Shown here piece after piece: positions 24,771 to 34,627 of a stretch of 64,000 nucleotides of DNA (the first letter of the stretch is position 1; each line of letters opens with the position of its first letter). The notes beneath the pieces are model-generated. The model did not search any database, was not told where the DNA came from, and saw nothing but the letters and a program-made list of their open reading frames with translations. The position numbers were made by a program, and so were the translations under genes. This DNA is from Echinometra lucunter (taxonomy: Eukaryota > Echinodermata > Echinoidea > Camarodonta > Echinometridae): NCBI GenBank assembly GCA_029962745.1, contig JAPZVO010000105.1, positions 28,001-92,000 of the forward strand. The letters run 5' to 3'.

Positions 24771-25375
24771 TAATTTGCATAAATTCAAAATGGCCGCCAT
24801 ATCAGACTTCAGTATACATGGTGAGACACAGAAAACCTATTTTAGCCTATATCTCTAGATATGAGACACGTAGAGAGCTCATTTTAGTGTATTTACCTAT
24901 GTTTTCGGGGTCAAGAAACATGATTATGGCATTATTAACAGCTTACAACTACTCCTTAACTCTTAACTTGCATAAATTTGCATAAAATTAGCCTTTTAAA
25001 AATTCAAAATGGCTGCCAAGTTGCATTTTAGCCTATATCTCTAGATCTGAGACACGTAAAGAACTAGTTTTAGTGCCTTTACCTATGTTTTCGGGGTCAT
25101 GGAAGATGATTATGACATTATTACCAGCTTACAACTACTCTTTAACTCCTAATTTGCATAAATTTGCATAAAATTAGCCTTTTTGAAACTCAAAATGGCT
25201 CCCGAATTGCATTTTAAAACTCTAACTCAATTGATACGCATGGAAAGTTAATTTCAGTATCCTTACACAAGGTTAGGGGATGAAAGAGATTTATCATGGG
25301 ATTAAGAGCAATTTGTAACTATCTACTGATTCTCAGTTTACATAAATTTGCATACAATTAACCCCTTTGCACTTC
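24770..25375 (+). repeat. Three tandem ~186-bp units
   Basis: Shared blocks 'aaaatggc(c/t)gcc', 'gcctatatctctagat' (about 24845, 25031), 'ctatgttttcggggtca' and 'tttgcataaaattagcc' recur at about 186-bp spacing; the third copy is more diverged. The 'cataaatttgcataaaatta' part recurs in all three. No coding function seen. Confidence 0.75.
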
Positions 25376-26635
25376 TGACGTTACGTTTTAAAGGATTGTT
25401 TGCCTATTTGGCCTCATAAAAAAGGAAACTTGGACATATTCAGTCCCCCCCCCCCCCCGAAATTTTCAAAACCTCCTTCTTTTTTTCTTCTTTCTACTTT
25501 TTTATTGAAAATTTCCAAAAATTCTATAAAAAGTGTGCACCAGATCATTCAATTTCATTTCTAAAAATGCAAAAGTCCCGCTCGTTTGCTTTGCTCCCTA
25601 GCTTCCGCGTTCCTTTAAATATTGAACATATTCTTGCTTCTCCCCCCCCCCCCCCGGAAAAAAAATTCCTGCGTACCGCCTTGCACTGTAACAGTTATTA
25701 GGTTTGCTTGCCTCTTCCCCCGGGAAGCTAATTGCCGTACCCAAGAGACTGCTACAAAAATATTACATGAGGGATTTCATTTTAATACTTGTTGAATCAT
25801 TCGGTTTATCACGTTTATAGCGTTGTATATTTCGCATTTTTCTCTCTGTATATGTTTTAAATGGCATAGAATTATGAAGCAAAGCCATTCATTATTATCA
25901 TTATTATTATTATTATTTCTTTATTATTATTATTATTATTATCATCATTATTATCATTACTGTTATTATTATTATTATCATTATTATTATCAATATTATT
26001 ATCATCATTATAATTACCATCATTGCCGTATTGAATAATAAAAAAGCATAAAATAATTTCAATATGATCTTTATCTGAATTTCACCTATTTCGGGGAAAA
26101 GGCGTATATTTGATTTGAAAATTTTCAAGATGTCTCACTAATTGTAGAATTGCCCTTATGATGCAATATATATATTTGAAATATACTCAGTGTGGTTTAA
26201 TTTTATAGCCAGTCAATGTTGATGTACAAAATAGTTTAACGTGAATTATGATTAAGCAATCGATAAGAAAGTGACTTAAGTTATATGTAGTCAGCTGATG
26301 TAAATATGTTGTTTATATACAACATCTATATAGTTCTCACATTCACAGCCGATGTAACTTATCTGAGGTTTATACGTGCACAAGCTTCAACCTAATTAAC
26401 GCTGTATCTTTCCTATATTGCTATGCACCAAGTGTGCAAAGTACATTCTTTTATTACCTTTTCTAATTTCATGCAATTTCCTTTCTGTATTTTAAATGTA
26501 GCAAATATCATTAGTCAAATGTGAAAGATTACATATGCGAACATGTATGTTTCACACGATGTTGATATAGAAATCAATGAACCAATCATAAATGATTAAT
26601 TCCAACATGATATAAATGAATCGCTTCCATATAAA
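25376..26635. other. Intergenic DNA with C tracts and (ATT/ATC)n microsatellite
   Basis: C runs at about 25444 and 25641, an (ATT)n/(ATC)n microsatellite at 25893-26018, then AT-rich DNA. The right C run is followed by 'cctgcgtaccgcc', which looks like a hAT-type end, but no matching left end is clear. Confidence 0.4.
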
Positions 26636-26655
26636 CGATGTAGGTCCCACACTTA

Positions 26656-26742
26656 CTAATTCACCTTACCATAAAGCCTAGAAATGTCGTCTTCTTTCAT
26701 CTCTTTGTTCCCAGGCGTACAGAGGGGAGGACAAAGTGACTT
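26656..26742 (-). pseudogene. Duplicated 3' coding fragment of the Ig receptor
   Basis: Encodes only the last residues of the family tail (SLCPPLCTPGNKEMKEDD, then ISRLYGKVN and a stop), followed by the same downstream bases seen after the other copies ('taagtgtgggacctacat' in this strand sense). Homology ends at 26742, where the intact gene continues with codons for more tail. It lies just downstream of the intact gene in the same orientation, so it is a partial tandem duplication or the remnant of a deleted neighbour. It retains the terminal tyrosine that the pseudogene at 5015 has lost. Confidence 0.8.
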
Positions 26743-26822
26743 ATGGAAATGCTATTTTGTAGAACTATGTTAAGGCACATTCGCTCTATACGAAAGGCTG
26801 GAACACCATGTAGGTCCCCCAC

Positions 26823-28460
26823 TTACTTATTTACCTTACCGTAAAGCCTAGAAATGTCATCCTTTATATCTGTTTTTCCAGGCGTACGGAGGGGAGGACA
26901 AAGTGACTGACTGGCAAGACTCCTTCCTATAAGGTGGTCTCCGACTTCGGCATATTCTCCAAGATCATAGGAACATGCTGTACCCTTGTTAGATTCCCCA
27001 ACCGTTTCATAGCCTTGCCAATGACTGCTCTGAGGCTGATTCAGTGATGCCAGATTGGTGTCTTCATTACGATTTAGTCTTGATGTGGACGCCCTTTGGA
27101 AAGACTCCGTTGATGGGGATGGTTTCTCCAGGGTGAAGTACAGATGGCTTCCATTGTTGCTTTGACGATTGTTTTCATTTGTACCGTTTTCCTCGAGCTC
27201 GAAAGCAGGGTTATTAGCCCTGTTGTTTGTATTTGAAGTGTCTGGATCCCCTCTTGATCCGGTCGTTACACTGACAAGAGGCGTCTCACGATCACCGGCA
27301 CCTCCACTGGCATTTGGCTCCGCATGGGAAGACTGATTCAGTCGAGAATTTTGAACTGATGTCCTCGAGACCGAAGAGGAGGATTCTTTTTTTCTTGGTC
27401 TACATCCAAACCAGACTCCAAATATTGCTGTGGTTATCAACCATAGCGCGAGAAAGAGTAGTGTTTGAACAAAGAAATGTTCTCTAGCGTGTATAGGAAC
27501 AAGTTCCGAATTGTCAGAATCTGATTTGTTGCCGTCTCCAATATCGTCAGAGAGAACGGTGAACAATATGGTAGGCCTGCTACTGCTAAATTTACCTCCA
27601 TTGCTTCGGCATAAGATCACTTTTCCTACATCTTGTTCAGATACATTCTTTACCAACAGAAATCGTCCTTCTTCTCGAGTCCAGGAACGGTTCTCAATAT
27701 CTCTTTCTTTCCCATCTGAATCAATGAGATGCCAGTTGACATTTAATTCATCGCCACATTTGATAATAACATCGTTTCCTTCAACAATGTATTTGTTTTT
27801 TACTATTTTCGGGTAGGTGCAAGATTTTGTAACATCAATATTTGGAAAGTATAACTTACATGAGGCGTTAAAAATGCTGCTAAAATCGGCAAAATGTATA
27901 GTTCCGTTTATACTTTGAGATGAGCGATGAATCTCAAAATTATTTTGCCCAAATTGCTCCAGTGTTAAATTGCTAACAAGTCTCCGTGAAGAAGTATAAC
28001 CACATGATAACGTGATAATGAGGTCTTCTCTAATACTTGGCAATGTGTATTTACAATATTCTGTGATATCCGTCGGTTCTTCCAATTTTAGATTATAAAT
28101 TCGCTCACTACTATCAACACCACTTTGGCACTTAAATGATTCTAAGACGTTTCGAGGTGGCAGTGATAGTGAGAGAAAAGATGCATCGGTAGTTCGATTT
28201 GCAGCAAGATCATGTGTAGAATTAATATAGCCACCTAGTCTGGTAATTTCACACTGATCATTCAGATTCCCTGGGCATTTAAAGATTATAACGTCATTAT
28301 CTTCCAAAAGAACTGACCACTCTAAAGCATGAGAAATGTTTGATTGACATTTAAGACTCACTCGCTCGTTGATAAGCGTGGTTATATTTTCTATTTGCCG
28401 TTGTGCTGAGGCAAAATATAAACTGAAATAAGCTATGAAAATAAATGAAATATTTCCCAT
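26823..28460 (-). CDS. Intact intronless Ig-domain transmembrane receptor with tyrosine-rich tail
   Basis: A 545-residue type I membrane protein in one uninterrupted frame. Residues 1-20 form a signal peptide (MGNISFIFIAYFSLYFASAQ). Ig-like domain 1 has C38, W48 and C111, with an extra pair C62/C70. Domain 2 has C136, C153 and C201. Domain 3 has C235, W243 and C284. There are about eight N-glycosylation sequons outside the signal peptide. One membrane helix at about 331-352 is followed by RPRKK. The ~190-residue tail has five tyrosines: Y441 (YFTL), Y484 (YETV), Y498, Y503 (YAEV) and Y540 (YGKV), four in YxxL/V form, and an NPAF motif at 417-420. Such motifs in immune receptors bind SH2 proteins once phosphorylated; strict ITAM spacing and the ITIM -2 residue are not met. 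Role inferred: cell-surface recognition with signalling. The start is the first ATG and is followed directly by the signal peptide. Relatives are at 5015, 26656 and 63533. I do not recognise a named family. Confidence 0.9.
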   Translation of the reverse strand: MGNISFIFIAYFSLYFASAQRQIENITTLINERVSLKCQSNISHALEWSVLLEDNDVIIFKCPGNLNDQCEITRLGGYINSTHDLAANRTTDASFLSLSLPPRNVLESFKCQSGVDSSERIYNLKLEEPTDITEYCKYTLPSIREDLIITLSCGYTSSRRLVSNLTLEQFGQNNFEIHRSSQSINGTIHFADFSSIFNASCKLYFPNIDVTKSCTYPKIVKNKYIVEGNDVIIKCGDELNVNWHLIDSDGKERDIENRSWTREEGRFLLVKNVSEQDVGKVILCRSNGGKFSSSRPTILFTVLSDDIGDGNKSDSDNSELVPIHAREHFFVQTLLFLALWLITTAIFGVWFGCRPRKKESSSSVSRTSVQNSRLNQSSHAEPNASGGAGDRETPLVSVTTGSRGDPDTSNTNNRANNPAFELEENGTNENNRQSNNGSHLYFTLEKPSPSTESFQRASTSRLNRNEDTNLASLNQPQSSHWQGYETVGESNKGTACSYDLGEYAEVGDHLIGRSLASQSLCPPLRTPGKTDIKDDISRLYGKVNK

Positions 28461-28648
28461 AGTTCAAACGATTTAAATCCGGATAAAACAAATGTAGCAG
28501 TAAATAGTTATGAAGGAAAATTCAGCAGATATCCACATGAAGTGATGAAAACCTTACTATGATGTGGAAGAGGTTCATCGTGGTGAAGGATTGAGTAGAA
28601 GAAATAACCAGTTGTCTCACAATGTAGCAAACGTAGTAGGAAAGCGAC

Positions 28649-28679
28649 GTTTCGTCTGCAAGCTGCTAGACTTCGTCAG
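28649..28679 (-). ncRNA. Hammerhead-like core motif (candidate)
   Basis: On the minus strand CTGACGA (28679-28673) and GAAAC (28653-28649) flank a stable hairpin (GUCU.GCA, loop GCU, UGC.AGAC). CUGANGA, a hairpin, then GAAA is the catalytic core layout of hammerhead ribozymes, which are common in Penelope-like elements and retrozymes. I could not identify stems I and III or the cleavage site, so it may be only a look-alike. Confidence 0.3.
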
Positions 28680-28779
28680 GCAATGAGCCAAGATGGTTGG
28701 TTGGTTGGTATTTGAATTTAAAGGCGCCTATCACTTCTAAATTAGAATATTTGCGCCAAGATGCTGCTGCGCACGGGTT

Positions 28780-29062
28780 ATATAGCGTCGGGAGCTATTG
28801 TCTGGCTCCACTCGGGAGCCGCACTGTGATTGGCCAGAGCCGCTGGCCAATCAGGGTCCGCGCCAGAACCAGAAGCTGGTGCTTGGTGCCCGCTGGAGCG
28901 TGCACCGCGCGCTGTGATTGGCCGATGCAGCCGGCCAATCAGCGTCCGCGCTGGTGTCAGGCACCACAGAAATAGCAGACGTAGAAAGCGCATGCGGGTA
29001 CGTAAAGTATAGCCAGCGTTCGCACGTGATCACGTGACCTCCGCCATCTTGGTTAGTCCGCT
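28780..29062 (+). promoter_or_regulatory. CpG-rich promoter-like region with CCAAT dyads and E-box palindrome
   Basis: A GC-rich island in AT-rich DNA. TGATTGGCC-N9-GGCCAATCA occurs twice with the same spacing (28827-28853 and 28915-28941); each arm is a CCAAT box of the kind bound by NF-Y. The palindrome CACGTGATCACGTG (29023-29036) contains two E-boxes, and 'ccgccatctt' (29041) resembles a YY1 site. An ATG at 29174 is followed eight codons later by a GTTAGT splice-donor-like site. It could drive a transcript to the right, either of a host gene or of the TIR-flanked element. Confidence 0.5.
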
Positions 29063-29173
29063 GTTTACATCCGCTCACTGTATTTTCGACCGGCTAGAAT
29101 TTCTTGCATTTTTTACTGCTTTCTGAGCTCTGTGTTGTTTTTACGGCATATAACTCTACCAATCGTTAAGAGA

Positions 29174-29200
29174 ATGGATGCAGAAAGGCTTCTACAGGTT
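29174..29200 (+). other. Possible first coding exon (MDAERLLQ) with splice donor
   Basis: ATG at 29174, eight codons, then CAG|GTTAGT. This is a good donor match downstream of a promoter-like island. The next acceptor-like site (pyrimidine tract plus CTAG, about 29708-29738) leads into the THAP-like exon but would join in the wrong phase, so the link is uncertain. Confidence 0.25.
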
Positions 29201-29747
29201 AGTGGATTTTATTTAATGCAGTCTTGAAATATTATTAGGGTGTAAAGAGACTGTCAATGACGGTGTTCTGGGTAGCCTGTATTTGTAGTTGTAGTCCCAT
29301 CTGTTCGTTTTGATGTTTTATTTTAATGGGACAACAGTAGTGTATGTTCAAAATCCTACCTAGAAAGCCTAGATTAACGTAAAGCTTGTTGTTAAATCAT
29401 ACTAAGCCTTTTTATTTGGTATTTGCAACTTGTGCTCTTGTCTAACAATTATTAATAATGAAATTGGATCTAGTCAAGACATGGTGGTGTAGTCTACTCT
29501 AAACCTCTACACCATGTAACAGTTTGTTTGAATTTCCAAATTTTTTGGAATACTAATTTTTTTTTGTCGAAGAGATTATTTACATGATAAGTTTTACTTA
29601 TACTATATTTTTTACAGGAAATTGATTGTAATTCTTAGATTAGAAATTAGTTTGACCTATGGTATTTACTGTTACGACTTACGAGGTAGGCTATGACCTA
29701 TCAACATGGTTTTTTTTTTCTTTCTTTCCAATTCTAGATTTCCAAGA

Positions 29748-29895
29748 GGACATCATTCTTCTGAAGGAATTCCCAGCGAACATGAGAAGAGATTGTTTTA
29801 TGCCCAGCCAGTATTCAAGTTTATGTTCCAACCACTTTTTAGAGGAAAGCAGAGAAAAGCTTCGATCCTACTGGGCAGGCAATTCAACTGTGTAG
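29748..29895 (+). pseudogene. THAP-like zinc-finger exon fragment
   Basis: The frame ending at the TAG of 29893-29895 reads 'FQEDIILLKEFPANMRRDCF', 'MPSQYSSLCSNHFLEES'. This resembles the second half of a THAP (C2CH) DNA-binding domain, where a basic stretch with 'P(T/S)xYSxLC' is followed by C-x2-H-F. The first two cysteines are not in this exon. It is preceded by a pyrimidine tract and CTAG acceptor. The frame ends soon after the domain, so it is a fragment, a truncated gene, or one exon of a gene whose rest I cannot see. It sits inside the TIR-flanked interval at 28591-32820. Confidence 0.45.
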
Positions 29896-29899
29896 ATTC

Positions 29900-31160
29900 A
29901 GGCATTTTCTTGTCCTTGTCGTCAAAGCTTCACCACAAAGATGCTTTCTCATGTACTGATTTAAAGATTGATGTATCTGATCCATTTTAGTATGATGCAA
30001 TATGTTTTGTTTTTTATCACTATGGACGTGCATTCTGTTTACTTTTTGTGCTCATTTGATACTTTGCAATATGCTCATGCAACGCAACTTCAGTCACTGA
30101 AATGATATTCAAGTTTGTGCCTATTTCCTTAACTTGCCTTAATTTGCCATTTTCAGAGATTATATTGTAAATACATATATATGTATATGTGTGTTTTGTA
30201 CTTAAGTGTTGTACAGTTGCAATAGTTTTGTACTTAAGCATTGTATAGTTGCAATAGTGGAAGATTGATAAATGTATGAGTGGTGCTCATCTCAGCTTGA
30301 TGTAATATAGCATGATGCAATATAATGTCTTTAAGAGAATCCTTGCTTTCACAGCTGAGTGTCATGATCAGGACATCACTGATTTGGGTTTAGTGGATGT
30401 AGATTCACAAGTCAATTTATTTTCTTCTTAAAAGTACTCCATGTCTCATGAAGTATCACAAGTGCAGAATTTATTTCATTATCAAATGTCACACCAGAAT
30501 ATTTCAACTGCCAATAAATCATTACCATTGTACTTTGCTGCAGTATGAGTTGCCCAGAAAAATGGAAAGTGATAGGTGGGATACATGCATGAGTGGTACT
30601 TATTAAGTAAAATTTGCGGCAGCATGTTGCACAGTTTACCGCTGTAATAGGTTCATATGTATGAGCTGTGATTCTATTGTGATATGCTCTAGTTTACTTG
30701 CCTTTGTTGTGCCTTTTCACAATTTTATGCCAATTATTTCCAGTGCAGTTTCATTAAGACACAGTTGAAGAAACATAACGCTGTGTAGAATGTAAACTAT
30801 ACTTTTATTTTTTTCTCTTGTTTGAGTGAGTGTGAAAACATAAAGTATTCATCATGGATATTGAAGAACGATCACCATTAGAATTTAAAAGGAGTTCTGA
30901 ATTTTTCAATATAAACCTGTCGACATATGTACCTATTTGTTTGAAAATATGAATTGCTTGTGCTAAGTTTGTTTATCAAGAAATGTTTTGTGCATTGGTG
31001 TAACTCACAAAATACAAAGGAAAAAGAATTTTGAACTTGACCAGAAAAATATTCTGACAAAATTATGTAATGCATGTACATGTAACGTGTCTCAGTTGTA
31101 AGTTGACTGTTTTTGTTGCATTTTATGCTATTGGGCTTATATAATGATCATATAGCAATT
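29900..31160. other. AT-rich stretch, no gene recognised
   Basis: Lies inside the candidate transposon. 'ttttgtacttaagtgttgta' type phrases repeat near 30193-30250. No open frame with known motifs. Confidence 0.35.
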
Positions 31161-31359
31161 GACTCCATCGGGGCCGTACGCAGATTTTTTTTTTTTTTTT
31201 TTTTTTGGGGGGGGGGGGGCAAGAAGTGTAAAAATTTTCAAAAAGACCCAAATGCTAGGGAGCAAAGCCACTGAGCTGGTCACGAGGGCTTTTTTGCATT
31301 TTTCTAAAATTCTGGGGTTCCCCCCCCCCCTCCCCGCTGCGTACGGCCATGGACTCCAT
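31161..31359. mobile_element. Short hAT-like element with 8-bp target duplication
   Basis: The element spans 31169-31351 (183 bp) between perfect direct repeats GACTCCAT (31161-31168 and 31352-31359). Its ends share GGCCGTACGCAG as an inverted repeat. A T run and a G run follow the left end; C runs precede the right end. It has no coding capacity. Confidence 0.85.
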
Positions 31360-32610
31360 GTAATGTACGTACTGAGTAGGGAAAAAATATTTCTGTACAG
31401 GGGCTTTTTCCTACTGTTCAATTCATTCCGAATTACATTTTGTATTGAACCTAATGACAATTTTATGGAGGCTCTTGCAACTTACAAGGGCTATTTTTTT
31501 TTTTACATTTGGGGGTAATTCATCTGTAGCCCTCCAGTAATTTTTCCCCTACTAATTCCCTACTAAGTAATTAATTGGAGTTTCATAGTGTATTCCCTAA
31601 TTTATTACTTGTTACTTGCCAATGTGTTTGCCAGTTTCTACATCACCATTTTCACATTATTGCTGTTACTGATAATGTGATCCTCGAATTTTTCTTGGAG
31701 GAAAGAATAAACATTGAACGTTACTTAAATGAAATAATCTGTAGCCTGTTAAATTTCATTTGGGTGGCAAAGTTTCGCAAATTCTCTTTACATATTATAT
31801 CTTTTGTCCTTTTGGTTGTTTGTATATCTATTTGACTGTTTGTTGTTTTTTGTGAAGTGCGCTGAAATATATGAAGTTGATTGAGTAAATGTTTTTTTAA
31901 GCATTTGTGTAATGAAGAATGACATCGTGTGTGTGAGTTTATATGTAGTGTTGGGAGGACTGGCCACGTAAATGATATTACATGTGCATGTACTGTGATT
32001 GTGTGAAAGTGACTTATAAGTCTCCCCCCCCCCCCAACTCCCCAGAGGGAAAAAAAATCAAAGTTTAATAGACTTTTTAAATTCAGATTTTCAAAATCAC
32101 GGGGTATGAATGAATTTGGACAAATTATGGTTAGGATGTTCATTGAAATACATGTACAAATCACATCCCTCCGGCTCAGTTTTTAAAAATGGAAAAAAAA
32201 AAAAAAAACAATACTTCATTCCACGTATTTTTGTTATTTTATGAGAAGCTCCCTCCCAAAATATTAAAAAAAATCAAATTAGATAAGGTAATGTGTCTTG
32301 AAAGAGAACCCAAACTTAAAGAAAACTGACAAGAAAATTATAAGGAAACTAACTGTTAAAAAGAAACTGAGGTACTAAAATGGAGAATAACGTATTATCT
32401 TGAAAGAATTAATTAGAAGCTTTCTTTATTCATCTTGGCCAAAAATAATAACTTATACTGCCGTTGTGCAAGTAGATAATGCACACAATCAATTGGCTTA
32501 TGAATAGGTAGGCCAACCTCAGAATGCATGGCCTCTTTGGAGAAAATTTCAAAACAGAAATTGACAGTGTCATATACGGTCGAGTGGGCTTGCCGAAGAG
32601 ACCGAGGACT
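31360..32610. other. Intergenic or transposon-interior DNA
   Basis: No recognised gene; C run at about 32023, A run at 32193-32208. Small open frames lack motifs. Confidence 0.35.
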
Positions 32611-33186
32611 AAGCAAGATGGCGGCGTGTGCACTCAAGCGAATCGCCCAGCGGGTCCGACGGCGATACCGCGATGCGTGCTTTGTGAATGGGTATGCGCC
32701 TTCTACGTCTTCTATTTCTGTGTCAGGCACCCGCTGGTGAACGGTGGATGCAGTATGCCGTCGGATGGTGGGTAACCACGTTTGCTACATCGTGAGACAA
32801 CTGGTTATTTATTCTACTCAAAACCTTACTAATATACCTGGTTCAGTCTATGCTCCTCCTTAATTTGAGAATTGGGTCGTATTACTCGCTGGTCATCCAA
32901 TCGTACTAATGCACTTTTTCCCCTGTAATATGGACAGGCGAGAATGACGCACCGACTGCAGGGAGCCAGATGGGCACCACTAATCTCTACCCTACGATTA
33001 GTCCTTCTGGCATCTATTCACACTCACACCCACGTCATCAACCGGCGAGAAAGAAGGCCTGGAAGACTTCTGAAAACTTCCCAGACGAATGGCTTTTATG
33101 GAAAATTCTGATTAACTACTTCGTCACATATAATCACATACAAGTTTTGGTGGCTTGGTACTGGTAGTGCTCATACGGGAACGTTC

Positions 33187-33303
33187 CATGAAGAGTTTTG
33201 TCCGTGAAAATCACTGACAAATGTTACAAGCTACTGAAAATCCTTGCATCTGATTGGCTGACAGCAAATTAGTCGGTGAAAATCACCTACAAAACTCTTC
33301 ATG
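33187..33303. mobile_element. 117-bp MITE-like inverted repeat
   Basis: Left end CATGAAGAGTTTTGT and right end ACAAAACTCTTCATG are exact inverted repeats, each followed inward by GTGAAAATCAC-type sequence. It is short, non-coding and strongly self-complementary. No clear target duplication. Confidence 0.65.
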
Positions 33304-33479
33304 AAATACTCCCCTGATCTGATTACTGAGTACAGAGGGCGATGCAGAGCAAAATGTTAAACCTCTCATTGAGGGACCGAATTAGAAGTACAGAAATTAG
33401 AAGACATAAATAAGTCAAGGGGGGGGGGGACTGATTTCTGACAAACAATGCCACTGATGACCGAAGACCAATGTAAAAA

Positions 33480-34245
33480 ACTTCAACCGTATATAGCCCA
33501 CTAGGCATGTTCAGTTGTGTGCCTCTATCATATTTTCCTACGTCTTGCCTATACATTTCAGTCGATTTCAAACAGATTTCAAACTTTTATATGAGCAAGT
33601 GCAGAGAGCCAGGGGAAATATATGTACTCCTTTTCATTTTAGAAGTGATAATTCTCCATCAACTTTGCTTGCAGAATTCATTAGCTTTCCCAAATCATCC
33701 TGTATCTATTAAAATAAAATAACAGCGAAAAAAGAAAAAAAAAATGTCTTTATTCTCATTTTCATTGAAGAAGTGATGATTCCTTATCAAAATACAAGAT
33801 TGACCTATAAGATATCTAAATTATACATGTCCATTTGGTCACCCCGCTTGCCGAATTCGTTTGCTTTCCCAAACCATCTTGTATTTAAATATCATATCAG
33901 CGAGAACAGCTAGCGAGAAAAAAAAATATATGTTCCTTTTCATGTCAGAAGTGATAATTCTTCATCGAAATAAACGACGGGCCTACATAAGATTTCCAAA
34001 TTATACATGTATATTTGGTCAACTCGCTTGCCGAATTCTATCGGTATTTTGCTTTCCAAAACCATCTTGTATCTAAACATTGTACGAGCGAGTGCGGCGA
34101 GCGAGGAAGAATATAGATACTGCATATCGCGGTAGAAGTGATAATTATTCATCATAGTACACGATGGACCTATAAGATATCTAAATTTATATTTGGTCAC
34201 CTCTGCTGCCTAATTTAGTCGCTTTCATAGACCATCCTAAATCTT
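33480..34245 (-). repeat. Satellite array (inverted relative to the 10-kb array)
   Basis: Several copies of the same unit as at 10.2-11.8 kb, in reverse complement: 'ttccttttcatgtcagaagt', 'gataattcttcatcgaaat', 'ttggtcacc.cgcttgccga', 'accatcttgtatctaaa', then 'gagcgagtgcggcgagcgag'. The array is interrupted by the LINE at 34628-36425 and resumes at 36425-36690. Confidence 0.8.
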
Positions 34246-34627
34246 AAAGGGGATAGAAAATGAGAAATCATGAGGAAAGGCAGGGTGATCTCGGATGAGA
34301 GAGGGGAATGCAGTCGGCCGCCCGAGTTTCAAGAAAAGGGATAATCCATTCTAAACAACTGTGATTTACTGCCGTACGTGTTTCAAATTTTGCCCAATGA
34401 AAAAGCTTATAAACGGCTATGTCATATGGAAAAACAATTATATGGCCAACTCCCTGGGAGAGCCTAAGGAGTGTTACGTAATCCGCGGCGACGACGTGTC
34501 GGGGAAAGATAATGGAGTTTAATGGCTAGACTAACAAACCAGAAGTAAACTATATTTTGTATTTTGAAATGTTGGAGCACTATACAAGACGTTTCTTCGA
34601 GTGAACACGATGAGACCCGTTAGGAGT

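Larger units (their letters stand above)
28591..32820. mobile_element. Candidate DNA transposon with long, diverged inverted repeats
   Basis: Outer blocks 28591-28633 and 32778-32820 are inverted copies ('aaataaccagttgtctcac', 'atgtagcaaacg'). Further in, 28956-29060 matches 32613-32735 in reverse complement ('acagaaatag.agacgtagaa', 'cgccatcttg.ttagtcc'). The order is conserved, so these are two ends of one ~4.2-kb element, each with different insertions or deletions. 'aaaaccttact' occurs outside both ends in direct orientation (about 28549 and 32820), though on the left it is some 30 bp away from the repeat. The interior has a THAP-like exon (29748) but no transposase core. THAP domains occur in P-element and Galileo transposases, so a decayed or deleted P-superfamily element is possible. 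Not proven. Confidence 0.5.

Noticed and set aside
25823..26128. Tyr/His and Ile/Met-rich frames on both strands
   Set aside because: Translations of the (ATT/ATC)n microsatellite.
26823..28460. Calling the receptor tail an ITAM or ITIM
   Set aside because: YxxL/V motifs are present, but spacing does not fit an ITAM and the residue two before each tyrosine does not fit an ITIM. Only a general phosphotyrosine-signalling role is supported.
28697..29078. GC-rich overlapping frames of 60-92 codons on both strands
   Set aside because: Typical of unselected GC-rich DNA, and the segment looks like a promoter with dyads rather than a coding region.
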